From positions 992,001-1,056,000 of the forward strand of contig CAVTJK010000003.1 in assembly GCA_963734965.1 (NCBI GenBank): 64,000 nt of DNA, read 5' to 3'. Each line of letters opens with the position of its first letter. Within the stretch, counting starts at the first letter, position 1. The notes beneath the pieces are model-generated. The model was not told the DNA's origin and did not search any database. It was given only the letters and a program-made list of their open reading frames with translations. Below, one piece after another: positions 24,089 through 33,196 of this stretch. The DNA is from UBA4742 sp963734965. Its GTDB lineage: Bacteria; Actinomycetota; Acidimicrobiia; Acidimicrobiales; Acidimicrobilacustridaceae. The position numbers and the translations under genes were made by a program.

Positions 24089-26041
24089 TTGACCCTCCCC
24101 GATACAACAAATGAGCGCGACATGGCGCGGGCCCGCCCCGTCGTCGCCACCGACGACGGCGACTCGAACGTGCTGCGCCACTACGCCGCGGTGCTCCGGC
24201 GCCGCTACCTCTGGATCGTGCTCGGGTTGGTCGTCGGCCTGCTCGGTGGATTCGTGTCGACGCTGTTCATCACGACCCACCACGAGACGGCCAAGTACTA
24301 CAAGGCCACCAACACCCTCCTCGCCCCGGCGCCGCCGTCCGGCGCCAGCGGCAGCAGCTCGGCATCGGCCATCAACGTGTCGCAAGCGGCCTTCCTGGTG
24401 CATTCATCTGCCGTCGTCAACCCCGTGGCCAAGAAGATGGGCATGGCCACGACCGACGTCGAGAACCTAGTGACGGCGACCGCTCGCAGCGACGTCCAGG
24501 CGGTGGACGTCACCGCCATCTCGACCGATCCCGCCGTGGCCGTCAAGCTGGCCAACGCCACCGCCGACGTGCTCAACCAGTACGTCCTGGCCCAGGCCCA
24601 GCAGCAGTTCAACCAGCAGGTGGACACCATCCAGGGCCAGCTCAACACGCTCCGAGCGAAGCAGACCGATCTGTTGAACCAGATGAACCAGCCCGGGGCG
24701 GACAAGGACATCCTGACCGCCGAGCTCGACTCGGTGGTCAACCAGTACCGAATCGTGTACGAGCAGTTCCAGACGCAGGCCACCCAGGGCGCTCCGACGG
24801 TCGGCATGTCGACGCTGCAGCCGGCCACCCCCGTCCAGATCAGCGGTCGAGCCTACGGGTACCGGCTGAACCAGAACCTGAACTCGCGCGGCCAGGTCAA
24901 CGGGGCAACCGCCGTTGCGCCGACCTTCGACGAGACCGATCTGAGCACGGCCCCGCCCGTGTCGAAGAAGCTGCGGGTCCTGATCGGGGCCACCGCCGGT
25001 CTGGTCATGGGCATCATCACCGTCTTCGTGATCGAGGCCTGGGACGATCGGGTCCGACGCCGCGACATGGTCGAGGCGCTCACCGGCCTTCCTGTGATCA
25101 CCGAGGTCCCCAAGCTGAGCCGTCAGCAGTCGCGCGATCACGACATCCCGGCCATCGATGCTCCCGGCTCACGCGCCGCCGAGCGCTATCGGGCGGCCCG
25201 GACGTCGATCTTGTTCGGCCTCGACCAGCAGGTCGGCCCGTCGCGCTCGCGTGGTGGCGCGGCTCCCGTGATCCTGGTGACCTCGCCCAATCCGAGCGAG
25301 GGCAAGACGACGACGGTGGCCTCAATGGCTGGTGTGTTCGGCGACAGCGGGATGCGCACCCTCGTGATCGACTGCGACTTCCGCAAGCCGGCGGTGGCTC
25401 GTTACCTCGCACCCATCCCGAACCTCGAGAACCCCGACGATCCGGCCGAGACCAGGCTCGAGGGCGTGTGGTTCCTCGCCGCCCCGCGTGACACCGATGG
25501 CCCCGCCGAGGCCGTCACCCGCCTTCGCAAGGCAGTGGTCGCCTACCGCGATCAGTTCGATCTGGTGATCCTCGACACCCCGCCCATGCTGACGACCAAC
25601 GACGCGTCGGACCTGCTCGCCGCGGCCGACGCTGTCGTGCTCGTCCTGCGGGCCGGCCAAACCCGGCGCGGTGCGGCGCAGCGCGTCTCGACCATCCTCG
25701 ACCGCTTCCGGGCCGAGGTGCTCGGGGTCGTGCTCAACGGGTGTGACGACGTCGAGATGGGCACCTACTACGGCTACGGCTATGGGTACGGCTATGGCAC
25801 CGTGCCGGGTGCGTCAGCGGAGGAGGCCGACGACCGCAACGCGCCGGCCGACGCCGCGCCGACGCCGCCCCCGGCCGCGACTCAGCCCCCCGCAACGACG
25901 CCGTCCCCCGCAACGACGCGGCCCCCGGCCGCGACTCAGCCCCCCGCAACGACGCCGTCCCCCGCAACGACGCCGTCCCCCGAGGTGACGCCGCCCCCTG
26001 AGATCCGGCCCTCGGCGGCGCCCCCCCACCGCAACAACTGA
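24089..26041 (+). CDS. Wzc-type chain-length determinant and tyrosine kinase
   Basis: 650 residues from a TTG start (ATG 24122 is an alternative). A Wzz domain lies between two membrane helices (about residues 45-65 and 295-315), with a coiled-coil part (QQFNQQVDTIQGQLNTLRAK). The BY-kinase domain follows: ERYRAARTSILFG, Walker A NPSEGKTTT (about residue 403), Walker A' VIDCDFRKP and Walker B VILDTPP. A tyrosine cluster YYGYGYGYGYG (about 560) precedes a Pro/Thr-rich tail of about 75 residues. Such proteins control polysaccharide polymerisation and export through autophosphorylation of the tyrosine cluster. The tail contains two perfect-length tandem repeats and is an unusual addition after the cluster. 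Confidence 0.9.
   Translation: MTLPDTTNERDMARARPVVATDDGDSNVLRHYAAVLRRRYLWIVLGLVVGLLGGFVSTLFITTHHETAKYYKATNTLLAPAPPSGASGSSSASAINVSQAAFLVHSSAVVNPVAKKMGMATTDVENLVTATARSDVQAVDVTAISTDPAVAVKLANATADVLNQYVLAQAQQQFNQQVDTIQGQLNTLRAKQTDLLNQMNQPGADKDILTAELDSVVNQYRIVYEQFQTQATQGAPTVGMSTLQPATPVQISGRAYGYRLNQNLNSRGQVNGATAVAPTFDETDLSTAPPVSKKLRVLIGATAGLVMGIITVFVIEAWDDRVRRRDMVEALTGLPVITEVPKLSRQQSRDHDIPAIDAPGSRAAERYRAARTSILFGLDQQVGPSRSRGGAAPVILVTSPNPSEGKTTTVASMAGVFGDSGMRTLVIDCDFRKPAVARYLAPIPNLENPDDPAETRLEGVWFLAAPRDTDGPAEAVTRLRKAVVAYRDQFDLVILDTPPMLTTNDASDLLAAADAVVLVLRAGQTRRGAAQRVSTILDRFRAEVLGVVLNGCDDVEMGTYYGYGYGYGYGTVPGASAEEADDRNAPADAAPTPPPAATQPPATTPSPATTRPPAATQPPATTPSPATTPSPEVTPPPEIRPSAAPPHRNN
25868..25975 (+). 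repeat. Two tandem 54-bp repeats in the kinase tail
   Basis: Two successive copies encode PPAATQPPATTPSPATTR and PPAATQPPATTPSPATTP. Nearly identical DNA indicates recent duplication; smaller ATTPSP units occur within each copy. Confidence 0.8.
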
Positions 26042-26044
26042 TCC

Positions 26045-27172
26045 GTGGCGCGCCGGACCAACTGGAGGTTCGACCTCGACCCTCTCGTGCGCCTCGTCGC
26101 CACCGAAGGTCTCGGTCCCGAGCGCAGCCCGGCCGCTCCCGCGCTCGATGAGCGGCGATGGGGTGAGCTGGTGGCCACGGTCAAATGGCACCGACTCGAC
26201 GGCCTGCTGGTCGCCGCGGTCGTGTCGGGGCAAGTGCGGACCACCCCGGAGCAGCGCGCCGAGGTGGCGGCGCTCGAGGTGAGCCTGACGCGCGACCGGA
26301 TGATGCTCGAGCGCCGCACCGCCGACGAGATCGAGTGGCTCGAGGACCAGGGGATCGAGGTCCGCTTGCTCAAAGGGAGCGCGCTGGCCCATCTCGACTA
26401 TCCCGATCCGCAGATGCGCCCGACCTCGGACATCGACCTGCTCGTGCGAGGCGACCAGCTCGACGACGCCGTGGCCCGGCTGACCGAGAAGGGCGCGGTG
26501 CGGGTCGACTCCGACCCCGTCCCGGGCTACGCGGCCGTGACCGGCAAAGGGGCGACGCTCGCCGTCTCCGGTGGGCTCGAGATCGATCTGCACCGATTGC
26601 TGGTCTGGGGTCCGCTCGGCGTACGCCTTCCGGCCGGGGATCTGTGGCGGGCTCGCCGGTCGTTCGTCCTCGACGGCCGGACGGTGCTCACCCTGGGCCT
26701 CGAGGAGACGCTCCTCCACCTCTGCTACCACCTGTTGATCGCGGGCTGGCGCCGTGCGCTGAGCCTCCGAGACGTGGCCCAGCTCCTGGTCTCACCGGAC
26801 CTCGATCCCGAGCGGGCGACGCGGCTGGCGCGGCGGTGGGGGGCCGAAGCGGTGCTGGCGGCCGCCGTCGATCGGGTCGCGGTCGAGCTCGGCCTGACCG
26901 AGCGCGGACGGCTGAGCGACTGGGCCGGCGGCTACCCGATCACGTGGCGGGACCGTCTGTGGCTGCGGCTCGAGCAACCCGAGGCGCCGCTGCCCGGACT
27001 CGAGGCCCTGGCCACCCTCGTCGAGCTCCGGTCGAAGGCCGAGCGAGCCATGCTCGTCACCGCGACGCTGCACCCCGAGCCGGGCACCTGGCCCACCCCC
27101 CGCGACCGGATCCGGCGACTGGCGACCCGAATGGCCTCGAGTCGGCCGGCGACGACCAGCGACGCGAGCTGA
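26045..27172 (+). CDS. Nucleotidyltransferase family protein (NTP_transf_5)
   Basis: 375 residues from GTG, 3 bp after the kinase gene, so the two are co-transcribed. The catalytic region reads VRLLKGSALAHLDYP (about residue 107) and RPTSDIDLLVRGDQL (about 127), the K-G ... D-x-D motif of PF14907. An all-helical domain follows (EETLLHLCYHLLIAGWRRAL, SLRDVAQLL). This family recurs with PqqD and HPr-kinase-like genes in EPS and RiPP-like clusters, where its substrate is still unclear. It is intact and overlaps no other gene; the convergent PqqD gene ends 1 bp away. Confidence 0.82.
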   Translation: MARRTNWRFDLDPLVRLVATEGLGPERSPAAPALDERRWGELVATVKWHRLDGLLVAAVVSGQVRTTPEQRAEVAALEVSLTRDRMMLERRTADEIEWLEDQGIEVRLLKGSALAHLDYPDPQMRPTSDIDLLVRGDQLDDAVARLTEKGAVRVDSDPVPGYAAVTGKGATLAVSGGLEIDLHRLLVWGPLGVRLPAGDLWRARRSFVLDGRTVLTLGLEETLLHLCYHLLIAGWRRALSLRDVAQLLVSPDLDPERATRLARRWGAEAVLAAAVDRVAVELGLTERGRLSDWAGGYPITWRDRLWLRLEQPEAPLPGLEALATLVELRSKAERAMLVTATLHPEPGTWPTPRDRIRRLATRMASSRPATTSDAS

Positions 27173-27871
27173 CTACCGCCCGATCTCGCCCACGAGCTCG
27201 GAGAGCGCCGACCGGTCGGGGACGACCAGCAGCGGGATCGTCTCGGCCATCCCGGCCAGCTCATCGAGAGGCCCGGCCACCAGGGCGGGCGGTGCTGCGG
27301 AGCCGATGATGGCGCGCAGGGCCTCGACGGGTGATGCTCGTCGAGGCTCGCCCGATGCGTCGATGGCGGCCAGCGCGCGCACCGGGCCCGATCCCGCGAC
27401 CAACGACGTCTCCGGGTCGAAGTGGACCGACCTCGTCGGTGGCCACGGGCTGAGGACGATCACCACATGACCGGCCACCTCGTCGACCCGGCCGGCCAGC
27501 TCGACCGGCTCGACGGGCTCGCGGATTGCGGCGGCCACCAATGGCGCCGCCGGCTGCTCCGGTCCGGCGCCCACTTCGGAGGAACCGTCGGTCGCGTGGT
27601 CGACCTCCTCGACCAGGTCGAGCACCCGCAGCCGCCGGACGAGCTCGACCACCTCGAGCTGCGACCACCGACCGGCCTCGTCGTCGCCGAGGGCATCGAG
27701 TCGCCGACCGTCGAGCTGGCCCCAGAGGGCGGCGGCGGCCGGGCTCAGCTCGTGCAGCGAGCGGCTGTCCGGGTCGCAGAGCACCGGGGATCCCGCCACC
27801 TCGGTGTAGGCCATGCCCGTCCGGCGCCGCATCCGCGAGGACGGTCCCACCGGCCCGAGCCGGGTGGTCAT
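27173..27871 (-). CDS. PqqD family protein with C-terminal extension
   Basis: 232 residues. A compact PqqD core (GMAYTEVAGSPVLCDPDSRS, LHELSPAAAALWGQLDGRRL, VVELVRRLRVLDLVEEVD) is followed by about 130 residues without a recognised domain, containing VVIVLSPWPPTRSVHFDPET and PLLVVPDRSALSELVGEIGR. It is the second PqqD-like protein in the island and on the opposite strand, tail to tail with the NTP_transf_5 gene. No radical SAM, cyclase or B1/B2 maturase is seen next to it, so the peptide it may bind is unidentified. Confidence 0.72.
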   Translation of the reverse strand: MTTRLGPVGPSSRMRRRTGMAYTEVAGSPVLCDPDSRSLHELSPAAAALWGQLDGRRLDALGDDEAGRWSQLEVVELVRRLRVLDLVEEVDHATDGSSEVGAGPEQPAAPLVAAAIREPVEPVELAGRVDEVAGHVVIVLSPWPPTRSVHFDPETSLVAGSGPVRALAAIDASGEPRRASPVEALRAIIGSAAPPALVAGPLDELAGMAETIPLLVVPDRSALSELVGEIGR

Positions 27872-28138
27872 CGGCCACGCTCAGTGACCGACGCGGGCTC
27901 AGCTGGGGCGGATGGCCCAGCAGGATGGTTCACAGGCCCCAACCTCGTGGTTCGTCGTGTCCAGCAGGAGAGTCCGAACAGCCTATGGAAGATCGCCGTC
28001 GACCCGGGCACGCTGGTCCGAGCTGGGGTTTCCGGCCGCCCGAGAGGTCAAGAACGGGTCGGAAGTGTCGATGGTGACACACGGTTCGTTCACCCGGACC
28101 GGCCCCACTGATGCCCCCCGTCTCAGACTGAAGGATCC
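27872..28138 (+). other. Region with possible short peptide gene before Tat protein
   Basis: 267 bp between divergent PqqD and Tat-protein genes. A frame open from ATG 27912 includes RWSELGFPAAREVKNGSEVS, which loosely resembles leader ends of lasso-like RiPP precursors (Leu-Gly ... Arg-Glu-Val), followed by MVTHGSFTRTGP. It has no stop before the Tat gene begins and other frames end sooner, so a real peptide gene would need a frameshift correction. The ribosome binding site AAGGA of the Tat gene lies at the right end. Confidence 0.25.
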
Positions 28139-28918
28139 ATGGAACAGATCGACCGCCGCCGCTTCCTGCAGAGGGCCGGCCTCGGCGCCGGCGCCGCCGG
28201 TGCGTTGTGGGTCGCGCCGTCTGTGCTCGGATACGACGCCGCGTTCGCCGGGACCAGTTGCGTGGTGCAGGACACCTTCGTGTGGAGCTCGAGGTTCATC
28301 AATGGAGGGCCCGTGGTGACCGGCGCGCCCGGCATCACGCTGCCCATCAGCGGCGGCAAGCCGGCGGTCAACGTGAGGTTCTCGACGGCCCCTCTCGGTG
28401 GTGGTCCAGGTACGCCCGATCCGACCAACTTCCACTCCAGCCGCTTCACGCCCAACAACAACGCCGGAGACAACGGCGTGAACACGACGCTCGGCGGGAT
28501 CACCAACAACAGCTGGATGAACATGCAGTTCGCCACGGGCGGAGCGAACAGGGGAGAGTCGCTCACCGTCACGTTCAACCCCGGTGTCTACAACATCCGG
28601 TTCAACCTCTATGACGTCGACCAGTACACGGGCGGCGGCAACGCCGACTATCGCGATTCGATCGCCATAACCCCCCCACCGTCCAGTTTCACCGCGAATA
28701 CGCCCGCCAACATCGGCGGAAATGGCAGCGCGGGAAGTCCGTTCCTTGGCATCGAGAACGCCAACACGGGTTTGGTCACAAACACCTCTCCGGCCGGGAA
28801 CGTGGCCGTCGTCATCGCCGGCGGTCCTTTCACCACCCTGACGATCAGCTACCTCGGCACGCTGAACTCGACATCGAACCAGGTCGTCGGCGTCGGCGAC
28901 CTGACGTGGTGCCGCTGA
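28139..28918 (+). CDS. Tat-exported hypothetical protein, beta-rich
   Basis: 259 residues. A twin-arginine signal (DRRRFLQRAGLGAGAAGALW) ends near ...GYDAAFAG. The mature part is rich in Gly, Asn, Thr and Ser with alternating hydrophobics (SLTVTFNPGVYNIRFNLYDV, FTTLTISYLGTLNSTSNQVV), suggesting a beta-sandwich such as a carbohydrate-binding or adhesion module. Two Cys (one near the mature start, one before the C-terminal Arg) could form a disulfide. GC content drops mildly here. It lies inside the EPS island and may be a surface or matrix protein. No family is recognised. Confidence 0.7.
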   Translation: MEQIDRRRFLQRAGLGAGAAGALWVAPSVLGYDAAFAGTSCVVQDTFVWSSRFINGGPVVTGAPGITLPISGGKPAVNVRFSTAPLGGGPGTPDPTNFHSSRFTPNNNAGDNGVNTTLGGITNNSWMNMQFATGGANRGESLTVTFNPGVYNIRFNLYDVDQYTGGGNADYRDSIAITPPPSSFTANTPANIGGNGSAGSPFLGIENANTGLVTNTSPAGNVAVVIAGGPFTTLTISYLGTLNSTSNQVVGVGDLTWCR

Positions 28919-29311
28919 TCCAGCGGCCCGTCGACGGCGACATCCGTACCGGCTCGCCCACCCTCTGACCAGCGACGACGTCGACTCGGCCGCCGCCACA
29001 GCCGCCTCCGAGTCGTGGTCGAGCTGCTCACTCGAGCCATCCGCGTTGGTGGCGTCTCTTTCGCGGAATTTCGGCGCACACGCCGGGATCCACATGGCTC
29101 ATTCGTGGCCTAATACATGCGAAATCATCACATGTTGTAGTGATCGGACGATAAAGGCTGTACGGCCCAACGAATGGGGATCGCGAGGCTCATCGTCTCG
29201 ATGTGAACGGCCTACTAAAAACAGCCGGAAAGCCTATGGGATCCAAGTAGTTGGCCGGGCACTCTACGTAGTGCAAGCCCGTGAGCTCGAAAGATCCAAA
29301 GAGGCAGCGAG
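28919..29311 (+). promoter_or_regulatory. AT-richer leader region before the sugar transferase gene
   Basis: 393 bp without a convincing gene. GC content falls clearly between about 29040 and 29310. The region contains candidate promoter elements and a hairpin near 29258-29283 (CGGGC/GCCCG outside, GCACT/AGTGC inside). It is probably the control region of the main glycosyltransferase operon. I could not match it to a known riboswitch. Confidence 0.45.
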
Positions 29312-30900
29312 TTGCTCGACCAGATCGACCCCCGGCTAGGCGCCAACCAGGCGCGGCGAGAGGCGCTGATCGACGCGTCCGGCGAGGGTGACCTGGTCGC
29401 GGCGCCGGCCTCCAACCCCTACGTGGGCCTGGGCCTGGTCGCACCGACCACGCTGGCCTCACCGCCGCCGCGCCGGCAATGGGAACGCCGTCTGCTCGTC
29501 ACCGTCGTCGCTGCCGACGTGCTCACGGTGCTGCTGGCCAGCCTCTTGGCCGTGGTCGTGCGGGTCCAGTCGGCCTCGGAATCGATCGTGATCGCCTCAC
29601 AGCACGTGCCCTACCTCGTCGTGGGCCTGGCCGTCATCCCGATCTGGATCGGCTTCCTCGCCATCGGCGGCGCCTACGACCCGTCGCTGCTCGGCAACTC
29701 GGCCGACGAGTACAGCAAGGTCGCCACCGTCGCCGCCGCGCCTGCTCACCGCCGTGTGCGCCGCGTCGTTCCTCGGCTCGGTACCGCTCTCGCGCGGCCT
29801 CTCGCCGTGTTCTTCCTCGGCCTCATGGCCTTCGGCGTCCTCGATCGCTTCCTCGTGCGCAAGTCGCTCCACCGTCGCCGCGGCTCTGGCGTGGCCATGC
29901 GCCAGATCGTCGTCGTCGGCGATCGCAACGCGGCGGCCCACCTGACCACGCACCTGAACCGGGCCGCGTCTACGCCGGCTACGAGGTCGTCGGCGCCTAC
30001 GTGCCCGGCGGCCGGGCGCGGTCGCTGGACGACGATCCCGACCTGCCGATCGTGCTCGGCGAGCCCGACCAGCTGGTGGCCGACCTCGACTCGCATCGAC
30101 ATCGACGCCATCGCCGTGACGCGGCCACGACCTGTTCCAGACCGAGTCGCTGCGCTCGCTGGCCTGGCGCCTGCACGGCACCGGCATCCAGCTGCTGATG
30201 GCGCCCGACCTGGTCGACATCGCCGGTCCCCGCATCGTGTCCCGTCCCGCCGGCGGCCTGCCGATGCTGCTCGTCGAAGAGCCCCGCACCACCGGACCGG
30301 CCCAGTTCATCAAGTCGGTCGCCGAGCGGCTGCTGGCCGCTGGCCATGCTGGTGGTGGCGACCCCGCTGCTCGCCATCGCTGGCCCTGCTGATCAAGCTC
30401 ACCAGCCGCGGGCCGGTGCTGTTCCGCCAGGTCCGAGTCGGTCGCGACGGTCGACCGTTCGAGATGCTCAAGTTCCGCTCGATGGTCGACGGCGCCGACA
30501 CGCGGCGCGACGAGCTGCTCGAGCCGCAACGAGCACGACGGCCCGCTCTTCAAGATCACGGACGACCCCCGCGTCACGTCGATCGGTCGCTGCCTGCGGC
30601 GCTACTCGCTCGACGAGCTGCCCCAGCTGTGGAACGTGGTGCGGGGCGACATGGCCCTCGTCGGGCCCCGACCGCCGCTGTCCGTCCGAGGTCGCCAGCT
30701 ACGGCGGCGACATCGGCCGCCGCCTCATGGTCAAGCCCGGCATCACCGGGCTCTGGCAGGTCAGCGGCCGCGCCGACCTGTCGTGGACCGAAGCCGTGCG
30801 CCTCGACCTGTACTACGTCGAGAACTGGTCCCTGGCCCTCGACCTGACGATCCTCGCCAAGACGGCCAAGACGGTGCTGACCGGGTCCGGCGCCTACTGA
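29312..30900 (+). CDS. Exopolysaccharide polyprenyl glycosylphosphotransferase (many frameshifts)
   Basis: Restored product of about 525 residues from a TTG start. N-terminal membrane helices (LLVTVVAADVLTVLLASLLA and others) and a CoA-binding-like domain (MRQIVVVGDRNAAAHL) precede the bacterial sugar transferase domain: GPVLFRQVRVGRDGRPFEML, KFRSMVDGADTRRDEL, then SIGRCLRRYSLDELPQLWNV and VKPGITGLWQVSGR. This membrane enzyme attaches the first sugar-1-phosphate to undecaprenyl phosphate. At least nine frame breaks occur (about 29738, 29803, 29970, 30095, 30117, 30340, 30372, 30522, 30692), yet motifs continue across each. The stop overlaps the next ATG (TGATG). Confidence 0.85.
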
Positions 30901-32042
30901 TGGACGATCAGTCCGCGCCCCGCGCCGCCCGATGCCCGACGACGGTCGACCGCAGGTGGCGCATCGCCCACGACTACCTGACCCAGCGCGGCGGCGCCGA
31001 GCGGGTCGTGCTCGCCCTGCAGGCCGCCTTCCCCGACGCGCCCATCCACACCACGCGTGCACGACCAGGAGGGCACCTTCCCCGCCTTCGCCGACTCGGA
31101 GGTCGTGACCTCCGGACTCCAGCGGATCGGGCGCGCTGCGCCGCAACCCTCGCTACGCCCTCCCGCTGCTGGCCGCCGGCCACCAGCCGCATGCACATCC
31201 GAGCCGAGGTCACGGTGTGCAGCACCACGGGCTGGTCCCACGGCGTGCACGCCGCCGGCGCCAAGGTGCTCTACGTGCACAACACGGCGCGCTGGCTCTA
31301 CCAGCGCGAGGAGTACCTGGCCGGACCTGCCCCGTCGTACGGCTACGGACTGGCGCCGCTGGCGCCGAACCCTCCGACGCTGGGACAAGCGGGCGGCGGC
31401 GTCGGCAGACGTCGTGCTCGTCAACTCGGCGGTGACCCGCGAGCGGGTGCGCGAGCACTGGGGCCGCGACGCCGAGATCCTCCGCCCCCCGCCCGGGCCT
31501 TGCGGTCGACGGACCCGCAGCGGCCCGTTCGCCGGCCTCGAGCCCGGCTACCTGCTCACCGTCGCCCGCCTCCTGCCCTACAAGCGCGTCGATGCCGTGC
31601 TCGGTGCGGTCGCGACCATGCCCGACACGCGCCTGGTCGTCGTCGGCGACGGCCCCGACCACGGCGCGGCTCGAGGCGGTGGCGCCGCCCCGGCACCGTC
31701 TTCCTCGGCGAGGTCGACGACGCCAGCTGCGGTGGCTCTACGGCAACGCCGAGGCGCTGGTCACCGCGGCGCACGACGACTTCGGGCTCACGCCGCTCGA
31801 GGCCATGCAGTTCGGCACGCCGGTCGTCGCGGTCGACGAGGGCGGCTTCCGCGAGACCATCGTCGAGGGCGAGAGCGGCGTCTTCTTCGACGAGCCCACT
31901 CCCGAGGGAGTACGGCGCGGCATCGAGGACCTTCGTTCGCAGTCCTGGAACCGACCGACGATGATGGCCCAGGCGTCCCTGTTCTCGACCGAGGCCTTCA
32001 ACGAACGCATCCGGTCAGTCGTCAAGGCCGCCGGCGAGCTAG
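30900..32042 (+). CDS. Glycosyltransferase family 4 protein (many frameshifts)
   Basis: It begins at the ATG overlapping the sugar transferase stop (MDDQSAPRAARCPTTVDRRW) and shows RIAHDYLTQRGGAERVVLAL, the N-terminal signature of GT4 mannosyl- or glucosyltransferases. Further parts in shifting frames are TTGWSHGVHAAGAKVLYVHN, LLTVARLLPYKRVDAVLGAV, RLVVVGDGPD and the donor-binding end FGLTPLEAMQFGTPVVAVDE with the E-x7-E pattern. It transfers a sugar to the growing lipid-linked chain in the cytosol. The end is uncertain: a TAG at 32040-32042 or a later stop at 32137, which would overlap the convergent gene. Confidence 0.8.
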
Positions 32043-33196
32043 TCGACGCCCGGCTCCACCTGGTCGAGCACCGCGCTCAGGCGCTTGGCGATCGGCCCCC
32101 ATTCGAAGCCCTCGAGGCCGGCTCCGGCGCTCCGTGACCACTCGGTGAGATGATCGCCCTCGAGGGCGTGTTCGAGCAGGCGCGCCAGCTCGGCGGCGTC
32201 GCCCGGATCCTGCTGCAACAGACCGTTGACCTCGGGGACCACCGCGCTCGACGCGCCGGCCAGCCTGGTGGTGATCACGGGCAGGCCCGTGGCCAGCGCC
32301 TCGATGATGGTGTTGCCGAAGGGCTCGTACTGCGTCGGCAGCACGAGCACGTCGGCGGCCGCGTACCACGGGGCCACATCGCCCTGGGGACCGTGCCAGG
32401 TCACCCGATCGTGCAGGGCGAGGGCGTCGATGCGGTGCTGATAGGGGGCGAGCGAGGCGGCGCCGACCACGTCGATCCGCACGCGGCGCTCGCCCGTGAG
32501 GGCCACCGCTTCGAGCAGCGTGGCGAAGCCCTTGCGGTGCAGCTCGTTGCCGACGAACAGGATGACGACCGAGTCGTCCCAACCGAGGCGCTCGCGCTGG
32601 GCGTCGCGCTGGTTGGTCCGAACACCGGGATGGAACTCGTCGCCGTCGAAGCCGTTGGGCAACACCGAGACGATGGTCGGATCCACCGGGTAGCTGGCCA
32701 GCACCTCGTCCGCGGTGCGTTGCGACGTGGCCAGCACGGCCCGCAGCCGCGGCGACGAGAAGTAGGCGCGCTCGAGCGCGAGCAGCGCGACGTGGCGAGG
32801 CAGCGCGTAGCGGACCGCGCCGGGCACGGTGCCCACCGGCGTCTCGATCGGCCCCCGCTGCGACAGCCACGCCCGGTGGACGCTGCCCACGACGGCGACG
32901 TCGCCCGGCGGGCACTCGACGCCGAAGGTCACCGTGAGGTCGAAGTGCTGTTGGCGCAGCTGGCGCTCGGCCCGGCGGCGGAACGAGACCGCGGGGGACA
33001 GGCTCGGCAGCGGGAGCCCTTCGACCGGCAGCAGCCGGACGCCGTCCATGCCGCTCGGATCGAAGCGCTCGCCGACGAAGGTCACGTCGTGGTCTGCCTG
33101 CAGCCGTCGGGCCAGCTCGCGCACCACCCGTTCGACCCCGCCGACGCGGTGACAGGCCGGGAAGACCATCGCGATCGAGCGGCGACGATCGGTCAT
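32039..33196 (-). CDS. Glycosyltransferase family 4 protein
   Basis: 385 residues, intact for its full length although its neighbours are badly broken. The N-terminus has MVFPACHRVGGVERVVRELA; the C-terminal Rossmann half has SVLPNGFDGDEFHPGV, ILFVGNELHRKGFATLLEAV and the donor-site pattern PTQYEPFGNTIIEALATGLP. It adds a sugar from a nucleotide donor to a lipid-linked acceptor. It is on the minus strand, overlaps the upstream minus-strand glycosyltransferase by 4 bp (ATGA) and converges with the plus-strand gene before it, so this pair is transcribed separately from the rest of the island. Confidence 0.9.
   Translation of the reverse strand: MTDRRRSIAMVFPACHRVGGVERVVRELARRLQADHDVTFVGERFDPSGMDGVRLLPVEGLPLPSLSPAVSFRRRAERQLRQQHFDLTVTFGVECPPGDVAVVGSVHRAWLSQRGPIETPVGTVPGAVRYALPRHVALLALERAYFSSPRLRAVLATSQRTADEVLASYPVDPTIVSVLPNGFDGDEFHPGVRTNQRDAQRERLGWDDSVVILFVGNELHRKGFATLLEAVALTGERRVRIDVVGAASLAPYQHRIDALALHDRVTWHGPQGDVAPWYAAADVLVLPTQYEPFGNTIIEALATGLPVITTRLAGASSAVVPEVNGLLQQDPGDAAELARLLEHALEGDHLTEWSRSAGAGLEGFEWGPIAKRLSAVLDQVEPGVD

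Noticed and set aside
28919..29311. A known riboswitch in the EPS leader
   Set aside because: I could not align it to ydaO, GEMM or other consensus sequences; only a hairpin and low GC are evident.
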